Shown: piece after piece, positions 27,052-35,661 of the stretch | How the letters are laid out: every line of letters starts with the position of its first letter | How positions within the stretch are numbered: position 1 is the stretch's first letter | Source: Christensenella sp. UBA7584 | Lineage (GTDB): Bacteria > Bacillota > Clostridia > Christensenellales > UBA1242 | DNA length: 64,000 bases | Assembly (NCBI GenBank): GCA_002477805.1 | Contig: DLKQ01000013.1 | Coordinates: 1-64,000, forward strand | Direction: 5' to 3' | Made by a program: the position numbers and the translations under genes | The notes under the pieces: model-generated | What the model was told of the DNA's origin: nothing | The model's input: the letters and a program-made list of their open reading frames with translations, nothing else | Database searches by the model: none

Positions 27052-27495
27052 CTAACACCCCTCCTTGTCATCTTTTACCGTGATACCCATACTTCTTGCA
27101 GTTCCTGCAATCATACTTTCAGCACTTTCAAGGCTTGCTGCGTTAAGGTCTTTCATCTTGAGCTCAGCAATTTCTTTGATTTGCTCTTTTGTGATTTGTG
27201 CAACTTTGTCTTTGTTACATTTTCCACTTGCTTTGTCAATTCCACAAGCTTTTTTGATTAAAACTGAAGCTGGTGGTGTTTTGATTTGCAAACTAAAACT
27301 GCGGTCTGCATAAATACTAATTACAACAGGAACAATTGTTCCAACCTGTGATGCTGTAAGAGCGTTGAACTCTTGAACAAACTTTGGAATGTTAATTCCT
27401 GCAGCACCACACACACTTCCAACTGGTGGAGCTGGTGTAGCTTTTCCAGCAGGAAGTTGAAGTTTAATGATTTTTACTGCTTTTTTTTCAGCCAT
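27052..27495 (-). CDS. rplK: ribosomal protein L11
   Basis: A 147-residue L11 with [16 protein letters not shown] at the N terminus and the C-terminal rRNA-binding helix region [16 protein letters not shown]. The start is the ATG at 27495 preceded by AAGGAG; a longer frame to 27573 encodes only an unlikely basic extension. The C terminus has a DDKEGC extension whose codons contain the rplA ribosome site, so the two genes are tightly coupled. Confidence 0.95.
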   Translation of the reverse strand: MAEKKAVKIIKLQLPAGKATPAPPVGSVCGAAGINIPKFVQEFNALTASQVGTIVPVVISIYADRSFSLQIKTPPASVLIKKACGIDKASGKCNKDKVAQITKEQIKEIAELKMKDLNAASLESAESMIAGTARSMGITVKDDKEGC

Positions 27496-27797
27496 TTTTC
27501 TTCTCCTTCCGACCTTTTGTCGGTGGTGGTAATAACGAACGATAATTAAATAGATTTTTATCAGTTCTCCCACATATATATTTTAACTTGATTAGTCATT
27601 TGACTAGCCAAAGGTTAAAACCAATTTTATCTTTCCATAATTTTAGTTTCTTTGTTTTTAAACTTTTTGTCTTGCTTTCTTTTAATGTCATTTTAGATTT
27701 TAAAAGCATTTGAATATGGTCATATTAATTTCATTTCTAACAAGTTTTTCTCTATGTAGAATAGGTTTTGTAATCTTACTCCCCCATTTCACTATGA
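27496..27797. other. gap between nusG and rplK
   Basis: No gene is seen in 302 bases apart from the leader structures described above; a plus-strand frame here only overlaps nusG. The gap is AT-rich and may contain a separate rplK promoter that I cannot define. Confidence 0.45.
27509..27618 (-). promoter_or_regulatory. possible rplKA leader structures
   Basis: Just before the rplK ribosome site the leader has a CCGAC-CTTTT-GTCGG hairpin (27509-27523). Further upstream is an imperfect nested repeat, TTAAC...TAGTCA-TT-TGACTA...GTTAA (27583-27618). Autoregulation of L11 operons by L1 works through leader RNA, so these are candidate control sites. Similarity to the known L1 target was not demonstrated. 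Confidence 0.35.
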
Positions 27798-28334
27798 TTA
27801 AAGTTTTTTTACATCAGAGTATGAAACTTCAATTGGAGTTTCACGCCCGAACATATTTACATTCACTCTTGCACGCTGATTTTCTTCATCAACTTTTAGC
27901 ACGGTACATACTGTTCCAACTAGTGAACCTGACAAAATTTCAACATCATCTCCAACTTCTAACTTGAAATCCACAGGGACACACTCAAGTTTCATTTTTC
28001 GAATTTCCTCATCAGTAAGAGGAAGTGGCCTACCTTTTGGCCCAACAAAACCTGTAATTCCTCGAGTGTGAGTGATAGTGTGCCAAATGTCATCACCATA
28101 AATCATTTTTATAAAGATATAACAAGGCATAGACTTTCGAGTAATTAACTTTCTTTTTCCGTTTACTTCTTCAATAACATCTTCAGTTGGTATCACAATG
28201 TCAAAAATGCGATCTTGCAAATTTCCATTTTCAATAACCTGCTCTAAGTTTTCTTTTGCAACAGCCTCATAACTATGAAAAGTGTGCAAAACGTACCATT
28301 TGGGTTCGGTGCTTATAAATTTACTTTCTGCCAT
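27798..28334 (-). CDS. nusG: transcription antitermination factor NusG
   Basis: The 178-residue protein has the NGN domain (WYVLHTFHSYEAVAKENLEQ, then RKSMPCYIFIKM and RGITGFVGPKGRPLPLT) and a C-terminal KOW domain (DDVEILSGSLVGTVCTVLK). It binds RNA polymerase and modulates pausing and termination. AGGAG precedes the ATG; secE lies nine bases upstream. Length is normal. Confidence 0.95.
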   Translation of the reverse strand: MAESKFISTEPKWYVLHTFHSYEAVAKENLEQVIENGNLQDRIFDIVIPTEDVIEEVNGKRKLITRKSMPCYIFIKMIYGDDIWHTITHTRGITGFVGPKGRPLPLTDEEIRKMKLECVPVDFKLEVGDDVEILSGSLVGTVCTVLKVDEENQRARVNVNMFGRETPIEVSYSDVKKL

Positions 28335-28343
28335 AGCTTTCTC

Positions 28344-28775
28344 CTATACAATAAGTCCGCGAAGGAAGTAGATAAGATAGTCGAACGCCCAAAGCACAAC
28401 ACCAAAACACAAAACCACAGCGATTACTACGCCAGTTTTTTTCATAACCTCTTTAAAAGAAGGCCAGGTTACCTTCTTGAGTTCGCTTCCAGTTTCTTTA
28501 ACCCTTTCCTTTAGGCTAACTTTCCCCGCTTTCTCCCTAGCTTCGGCACGCTTTTTCTTGTCTTTTTCTTTTTGAATTTGCCTATTTTTCTTTTCTTCCG
28601 CTTTCAAAAGCTTTTTTTGCTCTTTTTCGCTTAACTCAGGTTTTTTTTCAACTTGAGCTTCAACTTGCTCAGCATTTTCAGCTTGCTCAGCTACTTCTGA
28701 AACAGGCTTAAAGCTCGCTTCTGTAACTTTCGCCTTCTTTTGTTTTTGTTTACCTTTATGCCTTGGTTGTGCCAT
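28344..28775 (-). CDS. secE: preprotein translocase subunit SecE with charged N-terminal extension
   Basis: Residues about 90-143 are a standard SecE: amphipathic helix SELKKVTWPSFKEVMKKTG, then one membrane helix, the universally conserved part that clamps SecY. The first 85 residues are an unusual Lys/Glu/Gln-rich, presumably coiled-coil extension; bacterial SecE of this type is normally about 60 residues. It lies between rpmG and nusG, the usual place. AGGAG precedes the ATG. Confidence 0.9.
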   Translation of the reverse strand: MAQPRHKGKQKQKKAKVTEASFKPVSEVAEQAENAEQVEAQVEKKPELSEKEQKKLLKAEEKKNRQIQKEKDKKKRAEAREKAGKVSLKERVKETGSELKKVTWPSFKEVMKKTGVVIAVVLCFGVVLWAFDYLIYFLRGLIV

Positions 28776-28795
28776 TCTTATCTCCTACAAAAAAT

Positions 28796-28945
28796 TTATT
28801 TGCCTTCTTTGTGCAATGTTCTTTTGTTACATCTTGGACAGAACTTGCTAATTTCCATACGGTCTGGATTGTTTTTCTTGTTCTTTTGTGTGTCGTAATT
28901 TCTTTCTTTACACTCAGTGCAAACAAGAGTAATGTTAGTTCTCAT
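28796..28945 (-). CDS. rpmG: ribosomal protein L33
   Basis: A 49-residue protein with the L33 pattern: [20 protein letters not shown], then [15 protein letters not shown]. Two CxxC pairs bind zinc, so this is the zinc-containing form of L33. An AGAGG precedes the ATG at 28945. It is the first gene of the rpmG-secE-nusG-rplK-rplA run. Confidence 0.9.
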   Translation of the reverse strand: MRTNITLVCTECKERNYDTQKNKKNNPDRMEISKFCPRCNKRTLHKEGK

Positions 28946-28997
28946 TTCTATACCTCTTTAATAAAAAATTAACACCCCTCTCGGTCAGTGCTAGATA

Positions 28998-29026
28998 AGT
29001 TTAGCATAAAAGTGCCAATATGTCAA
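28998..29026 (-). promoter_or_regulatory. promoter of the rpmG-secE-nusG operon
   Basis: On the minus strand TTGACA (29021-29026) and TAAACT (28998-29003) are 17 bases apart, 52 bases before the rpmG start. The -35 is perfect. Confidence 0.75.
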
Positions 29027-29513
29027 TAGTTTTTTCAAGATTTTATAATTATATTATAAATAAATAATTTAACTCAAATTTAGGCTCTTTTTGTATAAAA
29101 TTATTACCATTTTCAGCTCTGAAAAATGTGTTTTGATAGTTTTTCTTTTGTCAATATGACAAATCCACATTAATTAATTTTTCACAAAAAATTCCCCTAA
29201 TATAATTTTACAATCGTTTAAAACTAGAAAGGCATAAGAATTTTCATATTTTAAAAATGTAAATATTTGTGCTTGAATAAAAATTTTAAATGCAGTACTC
29301 CCACAAATTAGCTGAAAAATTTATCAATACCCTTTTAAGCTATCATCAACCCAAATATTCTTAATTCACGACACTCAACACTATCTCACACCTAGTCGTG
29401 AAAGACATTTTTACATCTTTCAGTGTTATAGACAAATTTAAAGTTATAAACCACAAAAAGAGCAAAACCTTTGCTCTTAAAGTTAGAATCATTCCTATTT
29501 TCCCCATTAAGTC
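29027..29513. other. intergenic region with structured segment
   Basis: No gene is seen. It contains a member of the TACTCCCACAAA repeat family (29291-29312), interleaved stems that could form a pseudoknot (29365-29427), and the terminator of the XRE gene: AAGAGCAAA (29458-29466) / TTTGCTCTT (29470-29478). Confidence 0.55.
29458..29478 (-). terminator. terminator of the polA-XRE unit
   Basis: A perfect 9-bp stem with a three-base loop, followed by TTTTTG on the minus strand, 35 bases past the stop at 29514. Confidence 0.8.
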
Positions 29514-29714
29514 TTAAACAAGGTCAGAAATTTTACAATCAATAGTTGTAGCAATTTTCACAATTACTGAATAGCGAAGCTCTGATATGTCGCCTGTTAA
29601 AACTTTTTTCAGTGCTGATTCTTTTATGTCACATAATTTGGCAAATTCAGCTTCGGAAAGATTTTTTTCTTTCATAAACTGTACAATTTTACCTGTTTTT
29701 GCTAATATTTCCAT
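29514..29714 (-). CDS. small XRE-type helix-turn-helix regulator
   Basis: The whole 66-residue product is one helix-turn-helix domain: LSEAEFAKLCDIKESALKKV, then LRYSVIVKIATTIDCKISDL, as in Cro/CI-type regulators. It starts ten bases after the polA stop with AAGGGA as ribosome site and shares polA's terminator, so it is probably co-transcribed. Target unknown. Confidence 0.75.
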   Translation of the reverse strand: MEILAKTGKIVQFMKEKNLSEAEFAKLCDIKESALKKVLTGDISELRYSVIVKIATTIDCKISDLV

Positions 29715-29723
29715 TTTTTTCCC

Positions 29724-32204
29724 TTATACTATTTTTTCACATTCAAGCCAATTTTTGCCCATTTTTAGTTCTACCTCTAGCGGAACTTGTAGCTTGATTA
29801 CGTTTTCCATACACTCTTTTACTAGCGAAGCCATTATCTTGTTTTCCCCGTCTGGAACATCAAAAATGAGTTCATCGTGAATTTGAAGAATTAGTTTGCT
29901 TTTTAGATTGTTTTCTTTAATTAGTTTGCTTACTTTTTTCATAGCAAGTTTTATTATATCCGAAGCAGTGCCCTGAAGTGGCATATTCATTGCAGCTCGC
30001 TCACCAAACATCGCGATGTTGTGATTGGTTGAAAAAATTTCTGTTATGTTTCGGCGTCTGCCTAAAAGCGAGGTTACATAACCCATTTTCTTTGCATTTT
30101 CGACCGATTGATTTAAAAAGTGTTTGATTGTTGGATACATTTCGAAATATTTTTCAATATATAATTTTGCTTCTGAAACCGAAATACCCGTTCCTGCAGA
30201 AAGTCCAAAAGGCGAAATTCCATAAATTATTCCGAAATTTACTGCTTTAGCCTTACGCCTTTGCTCCTTTGTAACCTCAGTATATGGCACTCCAAAAATC
30301 TGTGAGGCTGTTGTGGTATGAATATCTTTGTTTTGGTGGTATGCCTCAATCAAGTTTCTGTCGCCACTATAATGTGCGAGCAGTCGAAGTTCTATCTGAG
30401 AATAATCTGCCGAAAGCAAATTACAACCTGGGCTAGCAATAAAAATTTTTCGAAGAACTTTTCCTTCCTTTGTACGCACTGGTATATTTTGCAAGTTCGG
30501 GTCATTTGAACTAAGCCTACCAGTTACTGCTTGTGTTTGGTTAAATGTGGTATGAATTTTTCCGTCTTTAATAAACGCTTTCATTCCGTCAATATATGTT
30601 GATTGCAGTTTTGCAATACTTCGATATTTTAAAATAATTTCCACTATTGGGTGTCTATCTCTGATTGCTTCGAGCTTGTCAACAGCGGTAGATTGTTTTT
30701 TGTTGCTTTTTAGATTAAGTCCAAGCTTTGTAAACAAAATTTCGGCAAGTTGCTTTGGAGAATTTATATTAAATTCCTCGCCAGCAAGATAGTAAATCTG
30801 TCTTGTCATTTCTTGCAAATCTGCTGAAAACTCTTTTCCAAGCTTATCTAATTCCGCTTCATCCACACAAATTCCTTGTTTTTCCATTTGGTAAAGAACA
30901 TCTACAATTGGAAGTTCAAGGTTCATATACAAGTTTTCAAGTTCAAGTTCTTTAATTTTTTCACTAAGGATATAATAACTTTTTAGCAGAGTACAAGCAT
31001 TTTCATCTGGAACAATATCCAAATATTTCAGCGTCTTTTCTAAACTATCATCTTTCAGGTTTGAATTTACCAGATACGCCATCAGCGAAACACTTTGCGC
31101 GTTTTTAATCTTTCCGTCAAATGCGTGAAGTAGTGGCTTTATTTTATAGAAAATCTTTGTAATTTTTTCATCTTCAAAAATTGTGGTAAAATCTTCAATA
31201 TTGCCCTGATATTCAAAATTTATTTTTTCATTTGTAGCAACAAAAAGCTTGTTTTCAAATTCATAAAAAGCAAAAATATTTCCTTTGAGCTCATCTAAAT
31301 TACTAAGAGGCTTTGTTTCAATCGCAATTGCTTTTGGTTTTGACTCAGTTGTATCAAAAAGTTCCTTGCGCCGAGTAAGACTTGAAAATTCATATTTCTC
31401 AAAAATACTAAAGACTTCTTTTGAAAATGGCAAAGTAAAAGCACATTCTTCCAAACTACAATCTATATCTACATTTGTGTCTATTGTAGCCAATATATAA
31501 CTCATTTTTGCAGACTTTTCATCTTTTTTTAACTTTTCCTGAAGTTTTCCGCCTATTTTGTCAATGTTTTCATATACACCTTGGCAAGTTTGGTACTCGG
31601 CAAGCAATTTTTTTGCCATTTTTTCCCCAATGCCTTCAACCCCTGGAATATTATCACTTGCATCACCCATAAGGGCTTTCAAGTCAATAATTTGCGAAGG
31701 TGAAAGCCCTTCAGATTCCTTGAGCTGTCTTGCGTTCATAGTTAGTATTTCAGAAATTCCGTGTTTTGTTAGCCAAACTTCAGTTTTTTCGTCAATAAGT
31801 TGAAGGCAATCTCGGTCTCCAGTGAGTATAATACTTGGATAATCAAACCTCTTTGCAAGTGTTCCGATAATGTCATCTGCTTCTATACCGCTTTTTTCTA
31901 GGATTTTAATTCCCATTTTCTGCAGAAGTTCTTTTAGCGGTGAAAGTTGGCTTTTTAGTTCTTCTGGCATTGATTTTCGCGTGCCTTTGTAATCCGGATA
32001 AATGTCGTGTCTAAAAGTTTTTTTACCATAATCAAACGCAACAACTATATGCGATGGACTATACTCCGTTATCACCTTTACCAAAACATTTATAAAACCA
32101 AAAATTGCATTAACAACTTTTCCGTCCCTTGTAACCAGTGCTGGAAGCGCATAATACGCCCTATTTATTAAGCTGTTTCCATCTATAATAATAATTTTGT
32201 TCAT
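29724..32204 (-). CDS. polA: DNA polymerase I
   Basis: The 826-residue protein has the 5'-3' exonuclease domain at the N terminus (IIDGNSLINRAYYALPAL, then GEKMAKKLLAEY) and the polymerase domain at the C terminus (DYSQIELRLLAHYSGD, the O-helix KAVNFGIIYGISPFGLSAG, and QIHDELIFD). The middle proofreading domain is present only as a remnant: at the expected exo I position it reads FAFYEFEN, without the DxE residues, so 3'-5' exonuclease activity is probably absent. It fills Okazaki gaps and repair patches. A TGAGG precedes the ATG. Confidence 0.95.
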   Translation of the reverse strand: MNKIIIIDGNSLINRAYYALPALVTRDGKVVNAIFGFINVLVKVITEYSPSHIVVAFDYGKKTFRHDIYPDYKGTRKSMPEELKSQLSPLKELLQKMGIKILEKSGIEADDIIGTLAKRFDYPSIILTGDRDCLQLIDEKTEVWLTKHGISEILTMNARQLKESEGLSPSQIIDLKALMGDASDNIPGVEGIGEKMAKKLLAEYQTCQGVYENIDKIGGKLQEKLKKDEKSAKMSYILATIDTNVDIDCSLEECAFTLPFSKEVFSIFEKYEFSSLTRRKELFDTTESKPKAIAIETKPLSNLDELKGNIFAFYEFENKLFVATNEKINFEYQGNIEDFTTIFEDEKITKIFYKIKPLLHAFDGKIKNAQSVSLMAYLVNSNLKDDSLEKTLKYLDIVPDENACTLLKSYYILSEKIKELELENLYMNLELPIVDVLYQMEKQGICVDEAELDKLGKEFSADLQEMTRQIYYLAGEEFNINSPKQLAEILFTKLGLNLKSNKKQSTAVDKLEAIRDRHPIVEIILKYRSIAKLQSTYIDGMKAFIKDGKIHTTFNQTQAVTGRLSSNDPNLQNIPVRTKEGKVLRKIFIASPGCNLLSADYSQIELRLLAHYSGDRNLIEAYHQNKDIHTTTASQIFGVPYTEVTKEQRRKAKAVNFGIIYGISPFGLSAGTGISVSEAKLYIEKYFEMYPTIKHFLNQSVENAKKMGYVTSLLGRRRNITEIFSTNHNIAMFGERAAMNMPLQGTASDIIKLAMKKVSKLIKENNLKSKLILQIHDELIFDVPDGENKIMASLVKECMENVIKLQVPLEVELKMGKNWLECEKIV

Positions 32205-32754
32205 AAAAACCTCAATTATAATTATAAACTAAAAATTTTTTTTTTACAACTAAACTAGCATAAAAATTACATTCTGTATAAAAAGAAAGATTTTTGAAAA
32301 AATGTTATTTTTTTATTTTAGATTGGTTGTTAGTAAAATTTTCTATGTTTACATATATTTCTATTTATAAATAACTAACAGCTTGTATATCTTCTTGTAT
32401 ACTATCTTACATATTAGTTTCAACCAAAAAAATAGTATGTTTATCATTTTAACTTTAAAATGATATGTAACTGAGCTTTAAAAAATTTCACAATCTTTAT
32501 ACTTCCATTCAATTAATACAGCATTATGGGTACAGGAATTACCTTAGTTTTGATTACTACAACTATTACAGAAAAACACTAGCAAAACTGCTAGCGTTTT
32601 TGTAATGGGGAAAGTTGGTGGCATATGTTATAAATTAAGCTTTACAGAGCGAAAAATTTTAAACCTTAAAATACTTTTGCTTGTATGCTTGTTTAAATTT
32701 GTCACTACCAAAATGAATTTAAAATTAGTTCGATGAAATTAGAGCATAGTGATA
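32205..32754. other. intergenic region
   Basis: No gene is seen in this 550-base AT-rich gap. A terminator-like hairpin lies at 32572-32602 (listed separately); nothing else stands out. Confidence 0.55.
32572..32602 (-). terminator. terminator-like hairpin
   Basis: AAAAACACTAGCA pairs with TGCTAGCGTTTTT around AAAC, with one mismatch. It is about 150 bases downstream of the acidic zinc-ribbon gene and would stop its leftward transcript. Confidence 0.6.
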
Positions 32755-33288
32755 TTACTTTTTGTCGTCCTCGTCATCGTCATCATCTTCCTCGTCCTCC
32801 TCATCATCTTCGTCATCGTCGTCGTCCTCGTCTTCGTCATCATCTTCATCATCGTCATCATCATCGTCATCAAGGTCGTCAAAACCAAGGTCATCATCGT
32901 CCATTGAAATATCAAGGTCAAGGTCATCAAGGTCACCACTAATATCATCTTCGTCTGAGATACCCATCATATCGCCAAACTCATCATCTTCTTTGAGTCT
33001 GTCGTTTTCGTAATCATCAACATTTTCATCTTCATCTAAGGCATCTGTACCACTAAGGCTTCGATCCAAATCCCTTTCTCTGGCACAACTTGCACACATA
33101 TCTTCATCTTCACGAATGTAGTTGGTTTTACAAATTGGACATATTTCAAAATCAACGCCTAGGTCTATATCTCCATCTTCATCACCATTTCGGTAAGCTG
33201 ATTCCACTTCTCGCTTACAAACAGAGCAAAGTTTGTCCTTTTTTAAAATAAAGTTAAGTTCACATCTTGGACATCTGATATACTGCAT
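32755..33288 (-). CDS. zinc-ribbon protein with Asp/Glu tail
   Basis: The product has two Cys4 ribbons: CPRCELNFILKKDKLCSVC near the N terminus and CPICKTNYIREDEDMCASC about 45 residues later. An almost purely Asp/Glu C-terminal half of about 95 residues follows, like the acidic tails of RNA polymerase delta subunits or histone-like chaperones. I chose the ATG at 33288 (GAGG upstream); a TTG at 33309 with GGAGG six bases before it is a fair alternative. A role at nucleic acids or basic proteins is inferred from composition only. The tail is encoded by a GAT/GAC/GAA microsatellite. Confidence 0.65.
   Translation of the reverse strand: MQYIRCPRCELNFILKKDKLCSVCKREVESAYRNGDEDGDIDLGVDFEICPICKTNYIREDEDMCASCARERDLDRSLSGTDALDEDENVDDYENDRLKEDDEFGDMMGISDEDDISGDLDDLDLDISMDDDDLGFDDLDDDDDDDDEDDDEDEDDDDDEDDEEDEEDDDDDEDDKK
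32762..32935. repeat. GAN-codon microsatellite
   Basis: A run of GAT, GAC, GAA and GAG codons (read as GTC/ATC/TTC on the plus strand) encodes the acidic tail. Length changes by whole codons would be tolerated. Confidence 0.7.
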
Positions 33289-33579
33289 ACCTTCCTCTTT
33301 GTTATCCAAAACACACCTCCGAAAATTTAATTTGGCTTTATTATAGTTTAATGTAAAAAAAAAGTCCACTAATTTTAAGCAATTTTTAAAAATAATTTAC
33401 CATTTTTTTTATTTTCTATACAAAAACTAAAAAAAGCGTGAAAATTTCACAACTTTTTTATTTACTTTGATGGTAAAGTTTTTTCATAAAAATGCAATTA
33501 AATGTTAAATATTTGTAGGAAAGCGACAAAAATTTGTGACTTTATGCCAAAAAAATGATAGGAATGTGTCTTAAATTTA

Positions 33580-34371
33580 TTATGCAGACTCAATTAGCAT
33601 TTTATCCGCAACAAGTGCGATAAATTCACCATTTGTAGGCTTGTCGTTTGCTCCATAAACTTGCAAGCCAAAAACATCATTTATATTTTCAATTTTCCCT
33701 CTATTCCAAGCAACCTCAATTGCGTGACGAATAGCACGTTCCACCTTGCTTGGACTGGTCGAAAAACGCTCAGCGATATTCGGATACAACTTTTTAGTTA
33801 TACTATTAATAATATCTGGGCTGTCCACGGTCATTTTTATGGCCTCACGCAAAAACTGATAGCCTTTGATGTGAGCAGGAATTCCAACTGTAATAAATAT
33901 ATTTGAAATTCGCTCGTCCATATTATGCTGAGCTCTAAAACCTTTGTATTCAGCCACAACACTTGAAACACGCTGTTGAACTGGGCTAGTAGTTTTACCC
34001 CAATTCCCAAATTGCTCTTTTATAACCCTATCAAGGTCAGTTTCACTACAAGGCTTTACCACAAAATAACTTGCGCCCATTTGCATTGCTTTGTGAACAA
34101 AATTTGAACTTGAAAGCGCAGTGCAGACAATAATTTTAGGAACTTTTTCGAGCTGTGTGATTTCTTCCAAAACAGCATAGCCATCTTTGTTTGGTAAAAC
34201 CAAATCAAGTAAAACAGCATCAGGCTGGCACTCTTTTACTACACTGGTCGCGATGTTACCATCGCTCACTTCTTGTAAAAGTTCGAAATCGTCACTATTT
34301 GAAAAGTGGTTCTGAGCAAGCTCTTTCATTTGTTGACTATCATCAATAATAACTAGCTTTATTTTTTCCAT
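33580..34371 (-). CDS. spo0A: sporulation master regulator Spo0A
   Basis: The receiver domain (1-120) carries IIDD acidic residues at 9-11, the phospho-acceptor Asp56 in LLDLVLP and the Lys in VVKPCS. The C-terminal DNA-binding domain (about 145-263) has AHIKGYQFLREAIKM and the recognition helix region SPSKVERAIRHAIEVAW, which is specific to Spo0A. Phosphorylated Spo0A commits the cell to sporulation. Length (263) is normal. spoIVB, often its upstream neighbour, is not here. AGGATTTAAA precedes the ATG. Confidence 0.95.
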   Translation of the reverse strand: MEKIKLVIIDDSQQMKELAQNHFSNSDDFELLQEVSDGNIATSVVKECQPDAVLLDLVLPNKDGYAVLEEITQLEKVPKIIVCTALSSSNFVHKAMQMGASYFVVKPCSETDLDRVIKEQFGNWGKTTSPVQQRVSSVVAEYKGFRAQHNMDERISNIFITVGIPAHIKGYQFLREAIKMTVDSPDIINSITKKLYPNIAERFSTSPSKVERAIRHAIEVAWNRGKIENINDVFGLQVYGANDKPTNGEFIALVADKMLIESA

Positions 34372-34494
34372 TTTAAATCCTCCAAAAAAGTCCCGTGTGG
34401 AACATTAGTAATTTCAATTTAACATTGTTTTCAGCCTTTTGGGCGGTGACAAATATTGTTTTTTGCGGGAAATATGACTTTTAATGGTGAAGTA

Positions 34495-34501
34495 TGTCGA
34501 A
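34495..34501 (+). promoter_or_regulatory. 0A-box-like site upstream of spo0A
   Basis: TGTCGAA matches the Spo0A binding core exactly, 124 bases before the spo0A start. It is only seven bases long and could be chance, but autoregulation of spo0A through such boxes is known in Bacillus. Confidence 0.4.
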
Positions 34502-34794
34502 GGAGCTTTAAATTTCAAAAAATGTATACATAGTTGCAAAAAAATAAGGTATAACCGCTAATTTTTGTGGGGATAGTGCAAAAAAAGTGATATTTTGTAG
34601 AAAAACAAAAAAAGTTTTCCAACAATTTTAACTAAAAAAGACACCAAAAAAACGTAGCAAGACAAAAACCGAAAAAGCCAAATAATTTTAAAATGATAAA
34701 TTCTAAATTATAAACGCAAATTTGATAAGATATAAGATGAAGGAAAATAAAAAGACAATCAACAATGTTACTTAAAAATTTATATTTACAAATG

Positions 34795-34818
34795 AAAAAA
34801 GGAATTTAAAAATTCCTT
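34795..34818 (-). terminator. terminator of the CvpA-like gene
   Basis: AAGGAATTT / AAATTCCTT forms a short-looped stem at 34799-34818, continued by a T run on the minus strand, ten bases past the stop at 34828. Confidence 0.8.
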
Positions 34819-34827
34819 CCATAATAG

Positions 34828-35499
34828 TTAGCCAAAGAAGAATGGTAAAATTGTGTTTTGCATTAATGATTTGACCCAACCATAGAATGTCTCAGCGACA
34901 GGGTTTTGTCCAAGCATATTGTCCACCCACGCCCCAAGCGGGGTAATAAAACTGCCCAAACAGAACACAATAGCCATTGCAATAAAGATATACAAAAATC
35001 CTTTTGCGAGCCCCAAAGTTGTACCAAAAATTCGGTCTAAAACACTGATTCCACGAGATTTTGTAAGTTTGCTTACTATTTTTGATAAAATGAAAAGCAC
35101 AATTCGAATGAGAATATAAAGGATTATCACACAAATCACGATTGTTATAAGATTTCCTACTTTAAAAGCAAAATCTGCAGAAAGCGTTTCTACTGGTGGG
35201 TTCGTACTTAGATAGTCCGAACCCAAAAATACTGCAATCAGCTGTGCTATCCAGCCCCCTGTATAATCATTTGTGCTAAAAAAGTTCAGAAAGGTTGGTT
35301 CAAGGCTTCCACCGATACTTGCTGTCAGTCCAAACCAACTATCAAAAAGCCCCGAAAGTGGTTTTGCAAGCCATATTGCAAGAACTAAAGTTACAAGAGT
35401 GGAAAAAAGGGACAAGAAGGTTCGCATAAAGCCTTTGATAAAGCCCAATAGTCCAAAAAGTACCAAAATGCCAATTACGAGAATATCTAACCAGACCAT
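34828..35499 (-). CDS. CvpA-like membrane protein
   Basis: From the ATG at 35499 (GGAGGGTGG upstream) the product has 223 residues. It opens with WLDILVIGILVLFGLLGFIKGFMRT, cut here to its CvpA-type pattern of a helix, Gly-rich turn and second helix, and has about four membrane helices in all; KGFLYIFIAMAIVF is the last. CvpA proteins are linked to colicin V export and cell-envelope maintenance. A longer frame to 35649 is not supported by a ribosome site. Confidence 0.75.
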   Translation of the reverse strand: MVWLDILVIGILVLFGLLGFIKGFMRTFLSLFSTLVTLVLAIWLAKPLSGLFDSWFGLTASIGGSLEPTFLNFFSTNDYTGGWIAQLIAVFLGSDYLSTNPPVETLSADFAFKVGNLITIVICVIILYILIRIVLFILSKIVSKLTKSRGISVLDRIFGTTLGLAKGFLYIFIAMAIVFCLGSFITPLGAWVDNMLGQNPVAETFYGWVKSLMQNTILPFFFG

Positions 35500-35661
35500 T
35501 TTCCACCCTCCATTTGTTAAAGAATAACATAATTTGCAAATTTTTTCAAGTTTATACACTAAAAATTTACCAACAAGCACACTTTTAGACAATATTTTTT
35601 CCTTTATATTGAATAGAATCCAAAAATCGGCTAAAAATTGGATTAACAAGGAGAATTTATT

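Larger units (their letters stand above)
34372..34827. other. intergenic region upstream of spo0A
   Basis: No gene is seen. It holds the 0A-box-like site (34495-34501), a member of the CCCACAAA repeat family in reverse orientation (34557-34580) and the terminator of the CvpA-like gene. Confidence 0.55.

Noticed and set aside
32733..32948. Frames on both strands of the acidic-tail microsatellite
   Set aside because: Poly-Ser or His-rich readings of a GAN-codon repeat; only the Asp/Glu frame continues from the zinc ribbons.
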